In this document: piece by piece, positions 6,758 to 13,102 of the stretch | Numbering within the stretch: the first letter of the stretch is position 1 | How the letters are laid out: the number at the start of each line of letters is the position of its first letter | Source of the DNA: JBJXFK01 sp046155505 | GTDB lineage: Bacteria; Planctomycetota; Phycisphaerae; UBA1845; Fen-1342 | Length of the DNA stretch: 13,293 nucleotides | Direction: 5' to 3' | NCBI GenBank assembly: GCA_046155505.1 | Contig: JBJXFK010000277.1 | Span: 1-13,293 of the forward strand | Position numbers and translations under genes: made by a program | The notes under the pieces: generated by a model | Told to the model about the DNA's origin: nothing | Database searches by the model: none | The model's input: only the letters and a program-made list of their open reading frames with translations

Positions 6758-7321
6758 CGCGCTTCGCGGCCGCATGCTCATGATGGCGTCGGCGATCGCT
6801 CGGCTTGCATCGACGCCGCCGAGGTCGCGCGACGCAATCTCGGCCGCGACATAGTCCCACGAAGCCGAGAGCCGCAGTCGCACCGGCGCGGCGGTCACCT
6901 CGACTGTCTCGAAATCGTGCCACGCGATCGGCTCACGGGGCAGGCCTGTGCCGTCGAATGTCACGCCGTCCTGATTGAACAGCACGCGCGGGATGCGCGA
7001 CCATGCCAGAAACCCGCGAATGAGGGCGAAACAAACGACTGCGCCGATGAGCACCACAAACAGCGTCGGCTCGTTCTCGCCGGCGCGAACGGCGCTGCAG
7101 TTGATCGCCGGCGAAACGAACGCGATCACGGCGGCGAGAATCGCAACGCCGACAATGGGTCGCCACGCGATGACGCGCGGCGGTACCTGAAATACGGCGT
7201 TGCACGAGCCGACGTGCCAGTTGCAATCGCGACAGCGGGCGTCGGTGCGCTGCGCCGCGTCTAACGTCGCATCGCAGCGCGGGCAATTCGGCCAGCCGGT
7301 GTCGGGGCGTCTCGAAAGCAT
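6746..7321 (-). CDS. Zinc-ribbon membrane protein of unknown function
   Basis: A 191-residue protein I cannot assign to a named family. Residues 13-16 (CPRC) and 30-33 (CRDC) form a two-knuckle zinc ribbon. Two hydrophobic helices follow (about 54-72 and 86-106), then a soluble region of about 85 residues whose start (RVLFNQDGVTFDG, then PIAWHDFETVEV) resembles the strand pattern of small bacterial PH-like domains. The ribbon and the C-terminal domain would both lie on the cytoplasmic side if the helices form a hairpin. The start at 7321 is chosen because it sits just before the ribbon; an in-frame ATG at 7387 adds 22 unremarkable residues. No clear ribosome site is seen. The gene overlaps the kinase tail-to-tail by 12 bases. 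Coding is supported by the paired CxxC motifs and clean helices. Confidence 0.65.
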   Translation of the reverse strand: MLSRRPDTGWPNCPRCDATLDAAQRTDARCRDCNWHVGSCNAVFQVPPRVIAWRPIVGVAILAAVIAFVSPAINCSAVRAGENEPTLFVVLIGAVVCFALIRGFLAWSRIPRVLFNQDGVTFDGTGLPREPIAWHDFETVEVTAAPVRLRLSASWDYVAAEIASRDLGGVDASRAIADAIMSMRPRSASVA

Positions 7322-7470
7322 TGAAGGGGATTGTACGAGTTGGCTCGGTATGAAGTGTGCCAACTTCCGCCGCACTGCCGAATCCAAACCCGGAGCGCGA
7401 GCAACGGGGAAATTTGTGGGAGAGGTAACGGGTCAAATTCCGCGAGCCTACTCGCCGCCGCGGCTTCCCC

Positions 7471-7609
7471 ACTCGCTTGCGCCCGGGGTTCGGATTTACG
7501 CGCACGCTGCGCGTGCATTCACTCGCTTACGCTTCGCGTTCGGATCGCTGGCGCGATGCGCCAGCGGCGGGCGGCTTAACTCGCTACTCGATACTCGCTA
7601 CTCGATAGT
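7471..7609. repeat. Repeat cluster downstream of the LOG gene
   Basis: A 25-base unit occurs twice with a 50-base period (7471-7495 and 7521-7545, 20 of 25 bases equal); a third copy, 22 of 25 equal to the second, lies inverted at 3071-3095. A short hairpin (GCACGC at 7502-7507 with GCGTGC at 7511-7516) and a perfect 9-bp hairpin (7546-7554 with 7558-7566, loop GAT) are interleaved. The cluster ends in CTACTCG-type units (7575-7609) of the same kind as the arms at 3027 and 3160, stopping 8 bases before the LOG stop codon. The rest of the 7322-7617 gap shows no gene. Confidence 0.6.
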
Positions 7610-7617
7610 CCACCAAC

Positions 7618-8199
7618 TCACCGCTGCGCGTCGCTGACCCACTTCATCGTCGTCGGCGGCTGATACGTCGAAAGCTTGCGAAGCAGCGCGTCACCGTCGG
7701 TGTCCACCTGCACCATATCGAGATACTGCTGCTTCATGAACCCGCTCGCGACCACCGTATCGAGGAACGCGAGCAGATTCGTGTAATACCCGGCGACATT
7801 CAGAATGCCGAACGGCTTGTTGTGTACGCCGAGCTGTGCCCACGTCCACGTTTCGAAAAATTCGTCCATCGTGCCGACCGCGCCCGGCAGAGCGACGAAC
7901 GCGTCGGAGAGATCGCTCATCAGTTGCTTGCGCTCGTGCATGGTCTCGACGATGTGATTTTCGGTGAGGCCGCGGTGCCCGACCTCGCGCTCAAACAGCG
8001 TGCGCGGAATGACGCCGATGACTTTTCCGCCGATCGCCAGCGCCGCGTCGGCGATCGCGCCCATCAACCCGACGCTGCCGCCGCCGTAAACGAGCGTGTG
8101 CCCGCGCTGCGCGAGTAACGTGGCAAAAGCGACCGCTGTTTCGCGAAAAGCCGCGTTGGTGCCTGGCATGGAGCCGCAGAAAACGCAGATGTTTTTCAT
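7618..8199 (-). CDS. LOG-family cytokinin riboside 5'-monophosphate phosphoribohydrolase
   Basis: A 193-residue Rossmann-like protein of the LOG (TIGR00730) family. Characterised members split the N-glycosidic bond of nucleoside 5'-monophosphates such as AMP or cytokinin ribotides, releasing base and ribose 5-phosphate. The N-terminus ICVFCGS, the phosphate-binding YGGGSVGLMG (38-47) and the MHERK motif (87-91, with Arg90) are standard. The active-site loop reads PGAVGTMDE (105-113) where the family usually has PGGxGTxxE, so one glycine is alanine; the glutamate (Glu113) is kept. Length is normal. The start is ATG 8199 with no clear Shine-Dalgarno. A CTACTCG repeat begins just beyond its stop. 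Bacterial roles are mostly in nucleotide salvage or stress; whether this one makes cytokinin-like bases is unknown. Confidence 0.88.
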   Translation of the reverse strand: MKNICVFCGSMPGTNAAFRETAVAFATLLAQRGHTLVYGGGSVGLMGAIADAALAIGGKVIGVIPRTLFEREVGHRGLTENHIVETMHERKQLMSDLSDAFVALPGAVGTMDEFFETWTWAQLGVHNKPFGILNVAGYYTNLLAFLDTVVASGFMKQQYLDMVQVDTDGDALLRKLSTYQPPTTMKWVSDAQR

Positions 8200-8372
8200 G
8201 GTCGCACGATAGGGCGCGGATTCGGATGTGTCGAGTGGCCGTTGTGCGTGCGGAAATCCGCCGCAGGGTGCTTACCCGAGGAAATCTTCTTGGCAACGCC
8301 TTCCGACGCGAACGACCGTCGGTATGCGTCGGGGCAGGAGGCGCGGGTGTGGCAACGTGGGCAGGTCGACAA
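8196..8372 (-). CDS. Doubtful 58-codon zinc-finger-like reading frame before LOG
   Basis: An open frame from TTG 8372 reads MSTCPRCHTRASCPDAYRR and ends in a TGA that overlaps the LOG ATG as ATGA. The CxxC plus a nearby Cys and His could form a zinc knuckle, and the ATGA overlap is typical of coupled genes. Against it: no ribosome site, no second CxxC, and in a GC-rich genome such frames are common by chance. The same frame stays open upstream to 8627, inside the kynureninase gene. It could be the eroded end of a gene. The rest of 8200-8541 holds only the repeat at 8493. Confidence 0.2.
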   Translation of the reverse strand: MSTCPRCHTRASCPDAYRRSFASEGVAKKISSGKHPAADFRTHNGHSTHPNPRPIVRP

Positions 8373-8492
8373 GCGAATGAGAAGATTGGACCGATGCGCG
8401 TCAACGTACCACGAAACTCGCAACGAAAGCGATGCCACTTGGCTGCCGGCATTGTGGCGGGAGATACCGGTCGAGCGCGTTTTCGTTACGTT

Positions 8493-8526
8493 GTCTGTGC
8501 CGCTGAGCCTCTGTGGTTTTTTCTGA
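8493..8526. repeat. 9-base-period CTCTGTG repeat (copy B, degraded)
   Basis: TGTCTGTGC, then CGCTGAGC, then CTCTGTGGT followed by a T-run resembles the copy at 1589-1621 but is more diverged. It lies 16 bases beyond the kynureninase stop. Its reverse complement (AAAACCACAGAGG...) is the usual form of this dispersed repeat type. Confidence 0.4.
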
Positions 8527-8541
8527 TTCGCGAAACGCGCT

Positions 8542-9834
8542 TCAGACATGCGCCGCGAGGATGCGGGCGAATCGCCACACGTCGTGAAATGAGTTGTACA
8601 GCGGCACCGGCGCAACGCGCACCACATTCGGCTCGCGATAGTCGCACATCACACCCGACGCTTCGAGCTGCTTGAACAGCTCGCGCGGGCGGTCCTTCAC
8701 GAACATCGAAATCTGGCAGCCGCGTGCCGCCGGCTCGCGCGGCGTGATGATCTGGTAGCGATCCGAGCCGAGGCGATCGAGCCACGTTTGCAAATAGCCG
8801 GTAAGTTGAAGCGACTTGCTGCGCAGCGCCGGCATACCCACTTCGTCGAAGATTTCGAGCGAAGACTTCACCGGTGCGAGCGAGAAAATCGGCGGATTCG
8901 AAAGTTGCCACGCGTCAGCCGTCGGCACCGGCGCGAACTCGGATTCGAGGTGCATGCGAAAACGCGTCTTCGGGTCGTTGCCCCACCACCCGCCGAAGCG
9001 CGGCAGGGACGTGTCGCGTGCGTGACGCTCGTGGATGAAACATCCCGCGATCGCGCCCGGGCCACTGTTCAGATACTTGTAATTGCACCACGCGGCGAAA
9101 TCGACGTTCCAGTCATGCAACGCGAGCGGGATATTCCCGGCGGCATGTGCGAGATCGAAACCGACCGTCGCACCCTGCGCATGCCCGGCGGCGGCGATTG
9201 CGGGCATGTCGAATACCTGCCCGGTCCAGTAGTTCACACCGCCGAGCATGATCAGTGCGCAGCGCGGCCCCTCGCGCTCGATGAGCGCGAGCACGTCTTC
9301 GGTACGCAGCGTGTACTCGCCGTCGCGCGGACGGGCGACGACCAGCGCGTCGGCGGGGTCGAAGCCGTGATGCCGAATCTGCGTGCGGACAGCGTAGTTG
9401 TCGGACGGGAACGCGCAGTCTTCGACAAGGATTTTGAATCGCTCGCGCGTCGGGCGATAGAAACTGACCATGAGCAAATGCAGGTTGACGGTCAGGCTGT
9501 TCATGAACACGACTTCGTGCGGCAGTCCGCCGACGAGCCGCGCGCCGCTGTCGCGGAGGAATTCGTGGTAGGGGAACCACGGCGTCTTGCCGTGAAAGTG
9601 CCCCTCGACCGCGAGCGTCGCCCAGTCTTTCAGTTCCTGATTGACGCTCTCGTGTGTGCGGCGTGGCATGAGGCCGAGCGAATTGCCGCAGAAATAGACG
9701 GCTTCGTCGCCGGCGGGCGTTTGCGGAATGTGAAATTCGGCGCGCCGCGCGGCGAGCGGATCGGCGGCGTCGAGTTGCCGGGCAAAGGCCTCGTCGTCGC
9801 GGAATGTACTGACATGCAGAGCTGACTCGAGCAT
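8542..9834 (-). CDS. kynU: Kynureninase
   Basis: A 430-residue PLP enzyme that cleaves L-kynurenine (or 3-hydroxykynurenine) to anthranilate (or 3-hydroxyanthranilate) and alanine, in tryptophan breakdown or in NAD synthesis from tryptophan. The match runs the full length: FCGNSLGLMP (48-57), FPSDNYA (142-148), the Asp227 segment FDLAHAAGN that should contact the PLP ring nitrogen, and the PLP lysine Lys253 in NYKYLNSGPG. GGWWGND (281-287) is also family-typical. The ATG at 9834 gives a normal length; no clear ribosome site precedes it. No tryptophan dioxygenase, formamidase or kynurenine monooxygenase lies in the window, so the pathway's other steps must be elsewhere. It follows the LysM gene by 144 bases on the same strand, with a 7-bp hairpin in the gap, so it is probably transcribed separately. 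Confidence 0.95.
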   Translation of the reverse strand: MLESALHVSTFRDDEAFARQLDAADPLAARRAEFHIPQTPAGDEAVYFCGNSLGLMPRRTHESVNQELKDWATLAVEGHFHGKTPWFPYHEFLRDSGARLVGGLPHEVVFMNSLTVNLHLLMVSFYRPTRERFKILVEDCAFPSDNYAVRTQIRHHGFDPADALVVARPRDGEYTLRTEDVLALIEREGPRCALIMLGGVNYWTGQVFDMPAIAAAGHAQGATVGFDLAHAAGNIPLALHDWNVDFAAWCNYKYLNSGPGAIAGCFIHERHARDTSLPRFGGWWGNDPKTRFRMHLESEFAPVPTADAWQLSNPPIFSLAPVKSSLEIFDEVGMPALRSKSLQLTGYLQTWLDRLGSDRYQIITPREPAARGCQISMFVKDRPRELFKQLEASGVMCDYREPNVVRVAPVPLYNSFHDVWRFARILAAHV

Positions 9835-9882
9835 AGACCGAATCGTAACCGCGCATCTGCTGCTTGTTTGTTGGTGTGCGTG

Positions 9883-9906
9883 CAGTCGGCCGGTTGAGAC
9901 CGACTG
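9883..9906. other. 7-bp stem-loop between LysM gene and kynU
   Basis: CAGTCGG (9883-9889) pairs perfectly with CCGACTG (9900-9906) around a 10-base loop. It lies downstream of the LysM gene and upstream of kynU on the minus strand. No T-run follows, so termination is unproven. Confidence 0.35.
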
Positions 9907-9978
9907 AATCGGCGCAAATTCGACCTGCGTCGTTCGGGCGCGGTTTATGTTGGCTTCCGGCTCGGAGTCGCGCTCGGC

Positions 9979-11112
9979 TCAGCCGCGCTTGCCGCTCTTT
10001 TCTTTGCTGCCGGCTGCTGAAACCGCCTTCGTGTCGCCCTTCTTCGCTGGCGCTGCCGCGCTGCTCTTGGCGTTGCCGCCTTTGGCATCTCCGCCCTTCG
10101 CGGTCGGCTTCTTGGGGTCCGTTTTCGCAGCCGCCTTCGCGTTCGGCTTGGCCGCGTTCTTACCGCCGGCCGTAGCCGACTTCGGTCCCGCCGCGCTCGC
10201 CAGCCGCGCCGCAGTCGGCTTGCCGGCATCGGTCGGCTTCTCGGCACGAGCGACCGAATTTTTCTTTGCCGGCGCGTCCTTTCGCGTCACAGTCGCGACG
10301 GGCGGATTGTTGGCCGCGGCGCTGACAGGCGTCGCCTTCGCAACCGGCTTCTTGCTCGGCTTGGCTGCTTCCGCATTCGCCGCGAACGCGACCGGCTCGC
10401 TCGCCACAGCCGCGCCCGGAATCGTCAGCACCTGCCCCGCCAGCAACACATTCGGCCGCTTCTTCAGCGCCGGATTGGAGTCGATCAACTTGCGAATTGC
10501 CGCCTGCGAATCGGACCCCAGCATGGCCTTCGCGATCTTCGACAACGAATCGCCCCGCTTCACCGTGTACGAGCCGCCATTCTCAACCTGCACCGGCGTA
10601 TTCAGCGTTACCTCAGTGATCTTCGCCGTCCCCGACTCGGGCTTCAGCACCTCGTCGGCGTCCGCGGCGGGCGGAGCCATAGTTGTCTGCGCGACCAGCA
10701 GCATGCTCGCTTCGCCCAGCGGACGATTCGTAGCAGCCGGCTCGTTCGTTACCGGCTCAACATGTGCAACCGTCATCGCCTCTACCGGCGGCGCGACCAG
10801 CGGCGGCAACTGCACGCGATGCACGGGAGCCTGATTCACCGGCTCGTCGCGAACAGCGACGACATCGAGCTGCGCATCACGCTGCGACCCCGCGGTCTCC
10901 AGCGTCGGCGTCGGGCGTTCCAACTTCGCGGCGCGCTTGATCGGGCTGGTCTCGGGTCCGCGCGTGGACGCACGACCCACGGCCGGCGACGACGAACCAA
11001 GCGCTGCCGTCGGCAGGTTCACGACTGGCTTGGCCACGTTCGCCACGAGCCAACACGTTCCGCTGGTGAAAAACAGACATGCAAGCAAGCAGATTTTTGC
11101 ACTGAGCGCCAT
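9979..11112 (-). CDS. LysM-domain protein with N-terminal membrane anchor and Lys/Ala-rich tail
   Basis: A 377-residue protein. Residues 1-28 form an uncleaved anchor or signal peptide (hydrophobic AKICLLACLFFTSGTCWLV). Residues 29-180 are Pro/Ala/Thr-rich and probably disordered. One LysM domain (182-232) starts SYTVKRGDSLSKIAKAMLG and ends LLAGQVLTIP; LysM binds GlcNAc-containing glycans such as peptidoglycan. The last 145 residues are a Lys/Ala/Pro-rich histone H1-like tail (repeats of the AKKPxAKA type) with a strong positive charge. If exported, the tail could bind anionic envelope polymers; if kept inside, nucleic acid. GGAG 8 bases before ATG 11112 supports the start. It follows mraZ and rsmH, the place where ftsL and ftsI stand in the usual division cluster, but shows no FtsL-like coiled coil. 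A role in envelope assembly or division is inferred from domain and position only. Confidence 0.8.
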   Translation of the reverse strand: MALSAKICLLACLFFTSGTCWLVANVAKPVVNLPTAALGSSSPAVGRASTRGPETSPIKRAAKLERPTPTLETAGSQRDAQLDVVAVRDEPVNQAPVHRVQLPPLVAPPVEAMTVAHVEPVTNEPAATNRPLGEASMLLVAQTTMAPPAADADEVLKPESGTAKITEVTLNTPVQVENGGSYTVKRGDSLSKIAKAMLGSDSQAAIRKLIDSNPALKKRPNVLLAGQVLTIPGAAVASEPVAFAANAEAAKPSKKPVAKATPVSAAANNPPVATVTRKDAPAKKNSVARAEKPTDAGKPTAARLASAAGPKSATAGGKNAAKPNAKAAAKTDPKKPTAKGGDAKGGNAKSSAAAPAKKGDTKAVSAAGSKEKSGKRG

Positions 11113-11120
11113 CGCCGTCG

Positions 11121-11124
11121 CTCC
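11121..11124 (-). promoter_or_regulatory. Shine-Dalgarno site of the LysM gene
   Basis: On the minus strand GGAG lies 8 bases before the ATG at 11112, supporting that start. Confidence 0.5.
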
Positions 11125-11220
11125 ATCGATCGCATCACCGCGCAGCCGCGCGGCGGAAGTGTAACGCCGGCCTCATGCCGACGGGTGCCGAACTCTACCA
11201 AAAGTTCGGCGAAGCTTAGT

Positions 11221-11246
11221 GTGCCGGATCGAGAGCGATCCGGCAC
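11221..11246 (-). terminator. Perfect 10-bp hairpin after rsmH
   Basis: GTGCCGGATC (11221-11230) pairs exactly with 11237-11246 around a 6-base loop, 4 bases beyond the rsmH stop. No T-run follows (ACTAAGC), so it may be a factor-assisted terminator, an mRNA 3' stabiliser or a dispersed palindrome. It separates rsmH from the LysM gene by position. Confidence 0.5.
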
Positions 11247-11250
11247 GCGG

Positions 11251-12168
11251 TCACGCATCGGCTTCCACTCGCTGCGCTACCCGCAATTTCGCACTTCGCG
11301 ACCGCGGATTGGCCTGGCGCTCGGCCTCATCCGCAATCTCCGGCTTTTTCGTCAGTTCCTTCAGCCCGATCTCGCGGCCCGCACGCATGAACCGCTTCAC
11401 GATGCCGTCTTCCAGACTGTGAAAGCAGATCACCGCCAGCTTGCCGCCAACGCTCAGGTACTCCGCAGCGATGGGCAACACACTTTCGAGATTCTCAAGT
11501 TCACCGTTGACGGCGATGCGCAAAGCCTGAAACACGCGCGTCGCCGGATGCACTCTTCCCGGTGCTCGCAATCCGCCGGGGCCGAAGAGCGACTCGACCG
11601 CCGCCGCCAGCGCTCGCGTCGTCGTGATCCGCCCGAAATGCCGCACCTGGCAGATCTTTCGAGCGATCTTGCGACTGTGCTGCTCCTGGCCGGCCTCATA
11701 AAACAGGTCGGCCAGATCGCTTTCGCTCAGGCCGTTGACCAGATCGAGCGCACTCTTGCGCTGCTCGCGATCGAATCGCATATCGAGCGGCCCGTCGCGG
11801 TCGAACGAAAACCCGCGTAACGCGTCGTCAAGCTGTACCGAGTTTGCACCGACATCCAGCAGAATCGCATCGACCGTTGCGACGCCGAGTTTCTCTAAGA
11901 CGTTCGGAAAATCTATGTAGCTCGCCGCTGCCACATGAAACGTCACGCCGCCGACCGTCGCCACCCTCTCGCGCGTCCGCGAGAGGAGCGAGGAATCCAC
12001 ATCCAGCCCGATATACGTTCCGCCGGGCGCGATGCGGGGAGCCAAGGCAAGTGCATGACCGCCGAGACCGACCGTGCCATCCAGCACAACCTGCCCCGGC
12101 TTCAAATCCAAATATTCCAGCAAAAGCGAAACGAGAACCGGCTCATGACTAAACGGTGACAAATCCAA
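11251..12168 (-). CDS. rsmH: 16S rRNA (cytosine(1402)-N4)-methyltransferase RsmH
   Basis: A 305-residue S-adenosylmethionine-dependent methyltransferase that modifies C1402 in the 16S rRNA decoding centre. It has the opening HEPVLV (8-13), AdoMet motif I VLDGTVGLGG (28-37) and acidic GLDVD (54-58). DVGANSVQLDDALRGFSF (105-122) is a variant of the usual DLGVSSxQLD. HPATRVFQALRIAVNGELE (207-225), FHSLEDGIVKRF (249-260) and the NPRSRSAKLR end (287-296) are family signatures, and length is normal. The start must be TTG: an in-frame TGA lies five codons upstream with no ATG or GTG between, and a second TTG is codon 3. A rare start without a clear ribosome site suggests low translation. mraZ lies 375 bases upstream on the same strand, further apart than in most bacteria. 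Confidence 0.95.
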   Translation of the reverse strand: MDLSPFSHEPVLVSLLLEYLDLKPGQVVLDGTVGLGGHALALAPRIAPGGTYIGLDVDSSLLSRTRERVATVGGVTFHVAAASYIDFPNVLEKLGVATVDAILLDVGANSVQLDDALRGFSFDRDGPLDMRFDREQRKSALDLVNGLSESDLADLFYEAGQEQHSRKIARKICQVRHFGRITTTRALAAAVESLFGPGGLRAPGRVHPATRVFQALRIAVNGELENLESVLPIAAEYLSVGGKLAVICFHSLEDGIVKRFMRAGREIGLKELTKKPEIADEAERQANPRSRSAKLRVAQRVEADA

Positions 12169-12207
12169 CCGCCACCCGCTTCACGACGAACCGCCTGATC
12201 GCTGATT

Positions 12208-12242
12208 CCTGAACCCTGAACCCTGAACCCTGAACCCTGAAC
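12208..12242. repeat. (CCTGAAC)5 heptamer tandem repeat
   Basis: Five perfect copies of CCTGAAC lie 39 bases upstream of the rsmH start; on the coding strand they read (GTTCAGG)5. Slippage could vary copy number. This heptamer gives spurious Gly/Phe/Arg/Val/Gln reading frames that I do not call as genes. Confidence 0.85.
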
Positions 12243-12380
12243 CCTCAAAAGGAGGGTGGCCGGCGCAACTCGTCCCTGAGAAGCGCCGGGCCGTACGAAA
12301 CGGGCTCTCGGACCCCGTTTCTCCAGACTGCGGTACGCATCCTTGCTTGAACTTGGGGGCGTTCGGCGAAAAACGTCCCC
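12241..12380. other. Hairpin cluster in the mraZ-rsmH gap
   Basis: Four stems occur in 140 bases: ACCCTC/GAGGGT (12241-12246 with 12252-12257), CCGGCGC/GCGCCGG (12260-12266 with 12283-12289), GAAACGGG/CCCGTTTC (12297-12304 with 12314-12321), and GGGGCGTT/AACGTCCCC with one bulged T (12356-12363 with 12372-12380). The 12169-12543 gap contains no supported gene. The stems may be a structured rsmH leader RNA or dispersed palindromes; sequence alone cannot decide. Confidence 0.45.
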
Positions 12381-12543
12381 GCCGCATTCCGGACTTTGGT
12401 AGATCGAGGCGGCCGTCGCCCTGCCTGACGACGACCGCTACGATCCCCCTACGCGAACCCAACCCAAAATACTGACGAACCAAAAATCTCGCAGACATGA
12501 CGATTCACGAGCAAGGCGATGCTTACCGCGGCCCAAATCCGGT

Positions 12544-13017
12544 TCAGCCTTCCGTAGCTACGCCGCCGGTAAACTCCGTCATCGCCCGCTCGCGAATCGA
12601 CTCGTAACTCGAACCCATCTGGTTGTGGAACGCGTCGTATTCGTCGCGTGCCCACAACTCCAGATGATCAATCGCACCCACCAGGTAGACATCCTTGCCC
12701 AACCCGGCGAATTTCAGCAGTCGATCCGGCAGGACGATACGCCCCTGTCCGTCCGGCTCGACCAGCGCCGTCATGCTCGCCTCCCAGCGGGCAAATGCCC
12801 GCGTATCCGGCTTGAGCGTCTCGATCGGCGGTCGTTTCTTGCGTATGATCTCGTAATAGCGCTCGGCGAAGAGATTCAAAATCGTCTTTCGCTCGCCGGG
12901 CACGACATAGAACGAGCGGCCGTCGGTCTCCTCGTTCATCTTGGACCGAATGGTGTTCGGAATGGAGAGGCGGTTTTTCGGGTCGATGGTCAGGTCATAT
13001 GCATTGACAAGGAACAT
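12544..13017 (-). CDS. mraZ: MraZ, transcriptional regulator of the division/cell-wall cluster
   Basis: A 157-residue protein with two SpoVT/AbrB-type half-domains. The first (about 5-50) opens AYDLTIDPKNRLSIPNTIR, and the second (about 84-125) has EPDGQGRIVLPDRLLKFAGL. MraZ forms ring-shaped oligomers that bind repeats upstream of its own gene and usually repress the division/cell-wall (dcw) operon. The start at 13017 (MFLVNAYDL) matches the usual MFxGxYxHxLD opening; an in-frame ATG at 13083 adds 22 residues unlike the family and lies upstream of the predicted -10 box. It is the first gene of the minus-strand series and precedes rsmH as in most bacteria, but across an unusually long, repeat-filled gap. 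No ftsL, ftsI or mur gene follows, so any regulation of cell-wall genes must act elsewhere. Confidence 0.93.
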   Translation of the reverse strand: MFLVNAYDLTIDPKNRLSIPNTIRSKMNEETDGRSFYVVPGERKTILNLFAERYYEIIRKKRPPIETLKPDTRAFARWEASMTALVEPDGQGRIVLPDRLLKFAGLGKDVYLVGAIDHLELWARDEYDAFHNQMGSSYESIRERAMTEFTGGVATEG

Positions 13018-13073
13018 ATGCCTGGCCGACCGGGCCTTTCCACTCTGATCCACTTCGTGGTCCAGACAGGGAA

Positions 13074-13102
13074 AACATACCACACGCCTCCACGGAATGC
13101 AA
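13074..13102 (-). promoter_or_regulatory. Candidate sigma-70-type promoter of mraZ
   Basis: On the minus strand TTGCAT (13097-13102) and TATGTT (13074-13079) are separated by 17 bases, with an extended -10 TG just before the second box. Transcription would begin near 13067, giving a leader of about 50 bases and supporting the start at 13017. The -35 match is only three of six. Further upstream (13103-13293) I see no gene. Confidence 0.4.

Noticed and set aside
8788..9825. 345-codon + frame opposite kynureninase
   Set aside because: Arg/Glu/Val-rich shadow with no motif; kynureninase is certain on the minus strand.
9947..10834. 295-codon hydrophobic + frame that looks like a membrane protein
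   Set aside because: It is the complement of the Lys/Ala-rich LysM gene (Lys and Ala codons become Phe/Leu and Gly/Ser/Ala), so the hydrophobicity is an artefact.
10762..11820. 352-codon + frame spanning LysM start and rsmH
   Set aside because: It crosses two well-supported minus genes and their gap, and has shadow-type Arg/His-rich composition.
12208..12242. Telomere-like heptamer repeat suggesting a linear chromosome end
   Set aside because: Only five units in the middle of a gene cluster; a simple tandem repeat explains it.
12181..12498. 105-codon minus frame containing repeated Gly-Phe-Arg-Val-Gln
   Set aside because: The repeat comes from the 7-base tandem CCTGAAC tract; there is no independent sign of coding.
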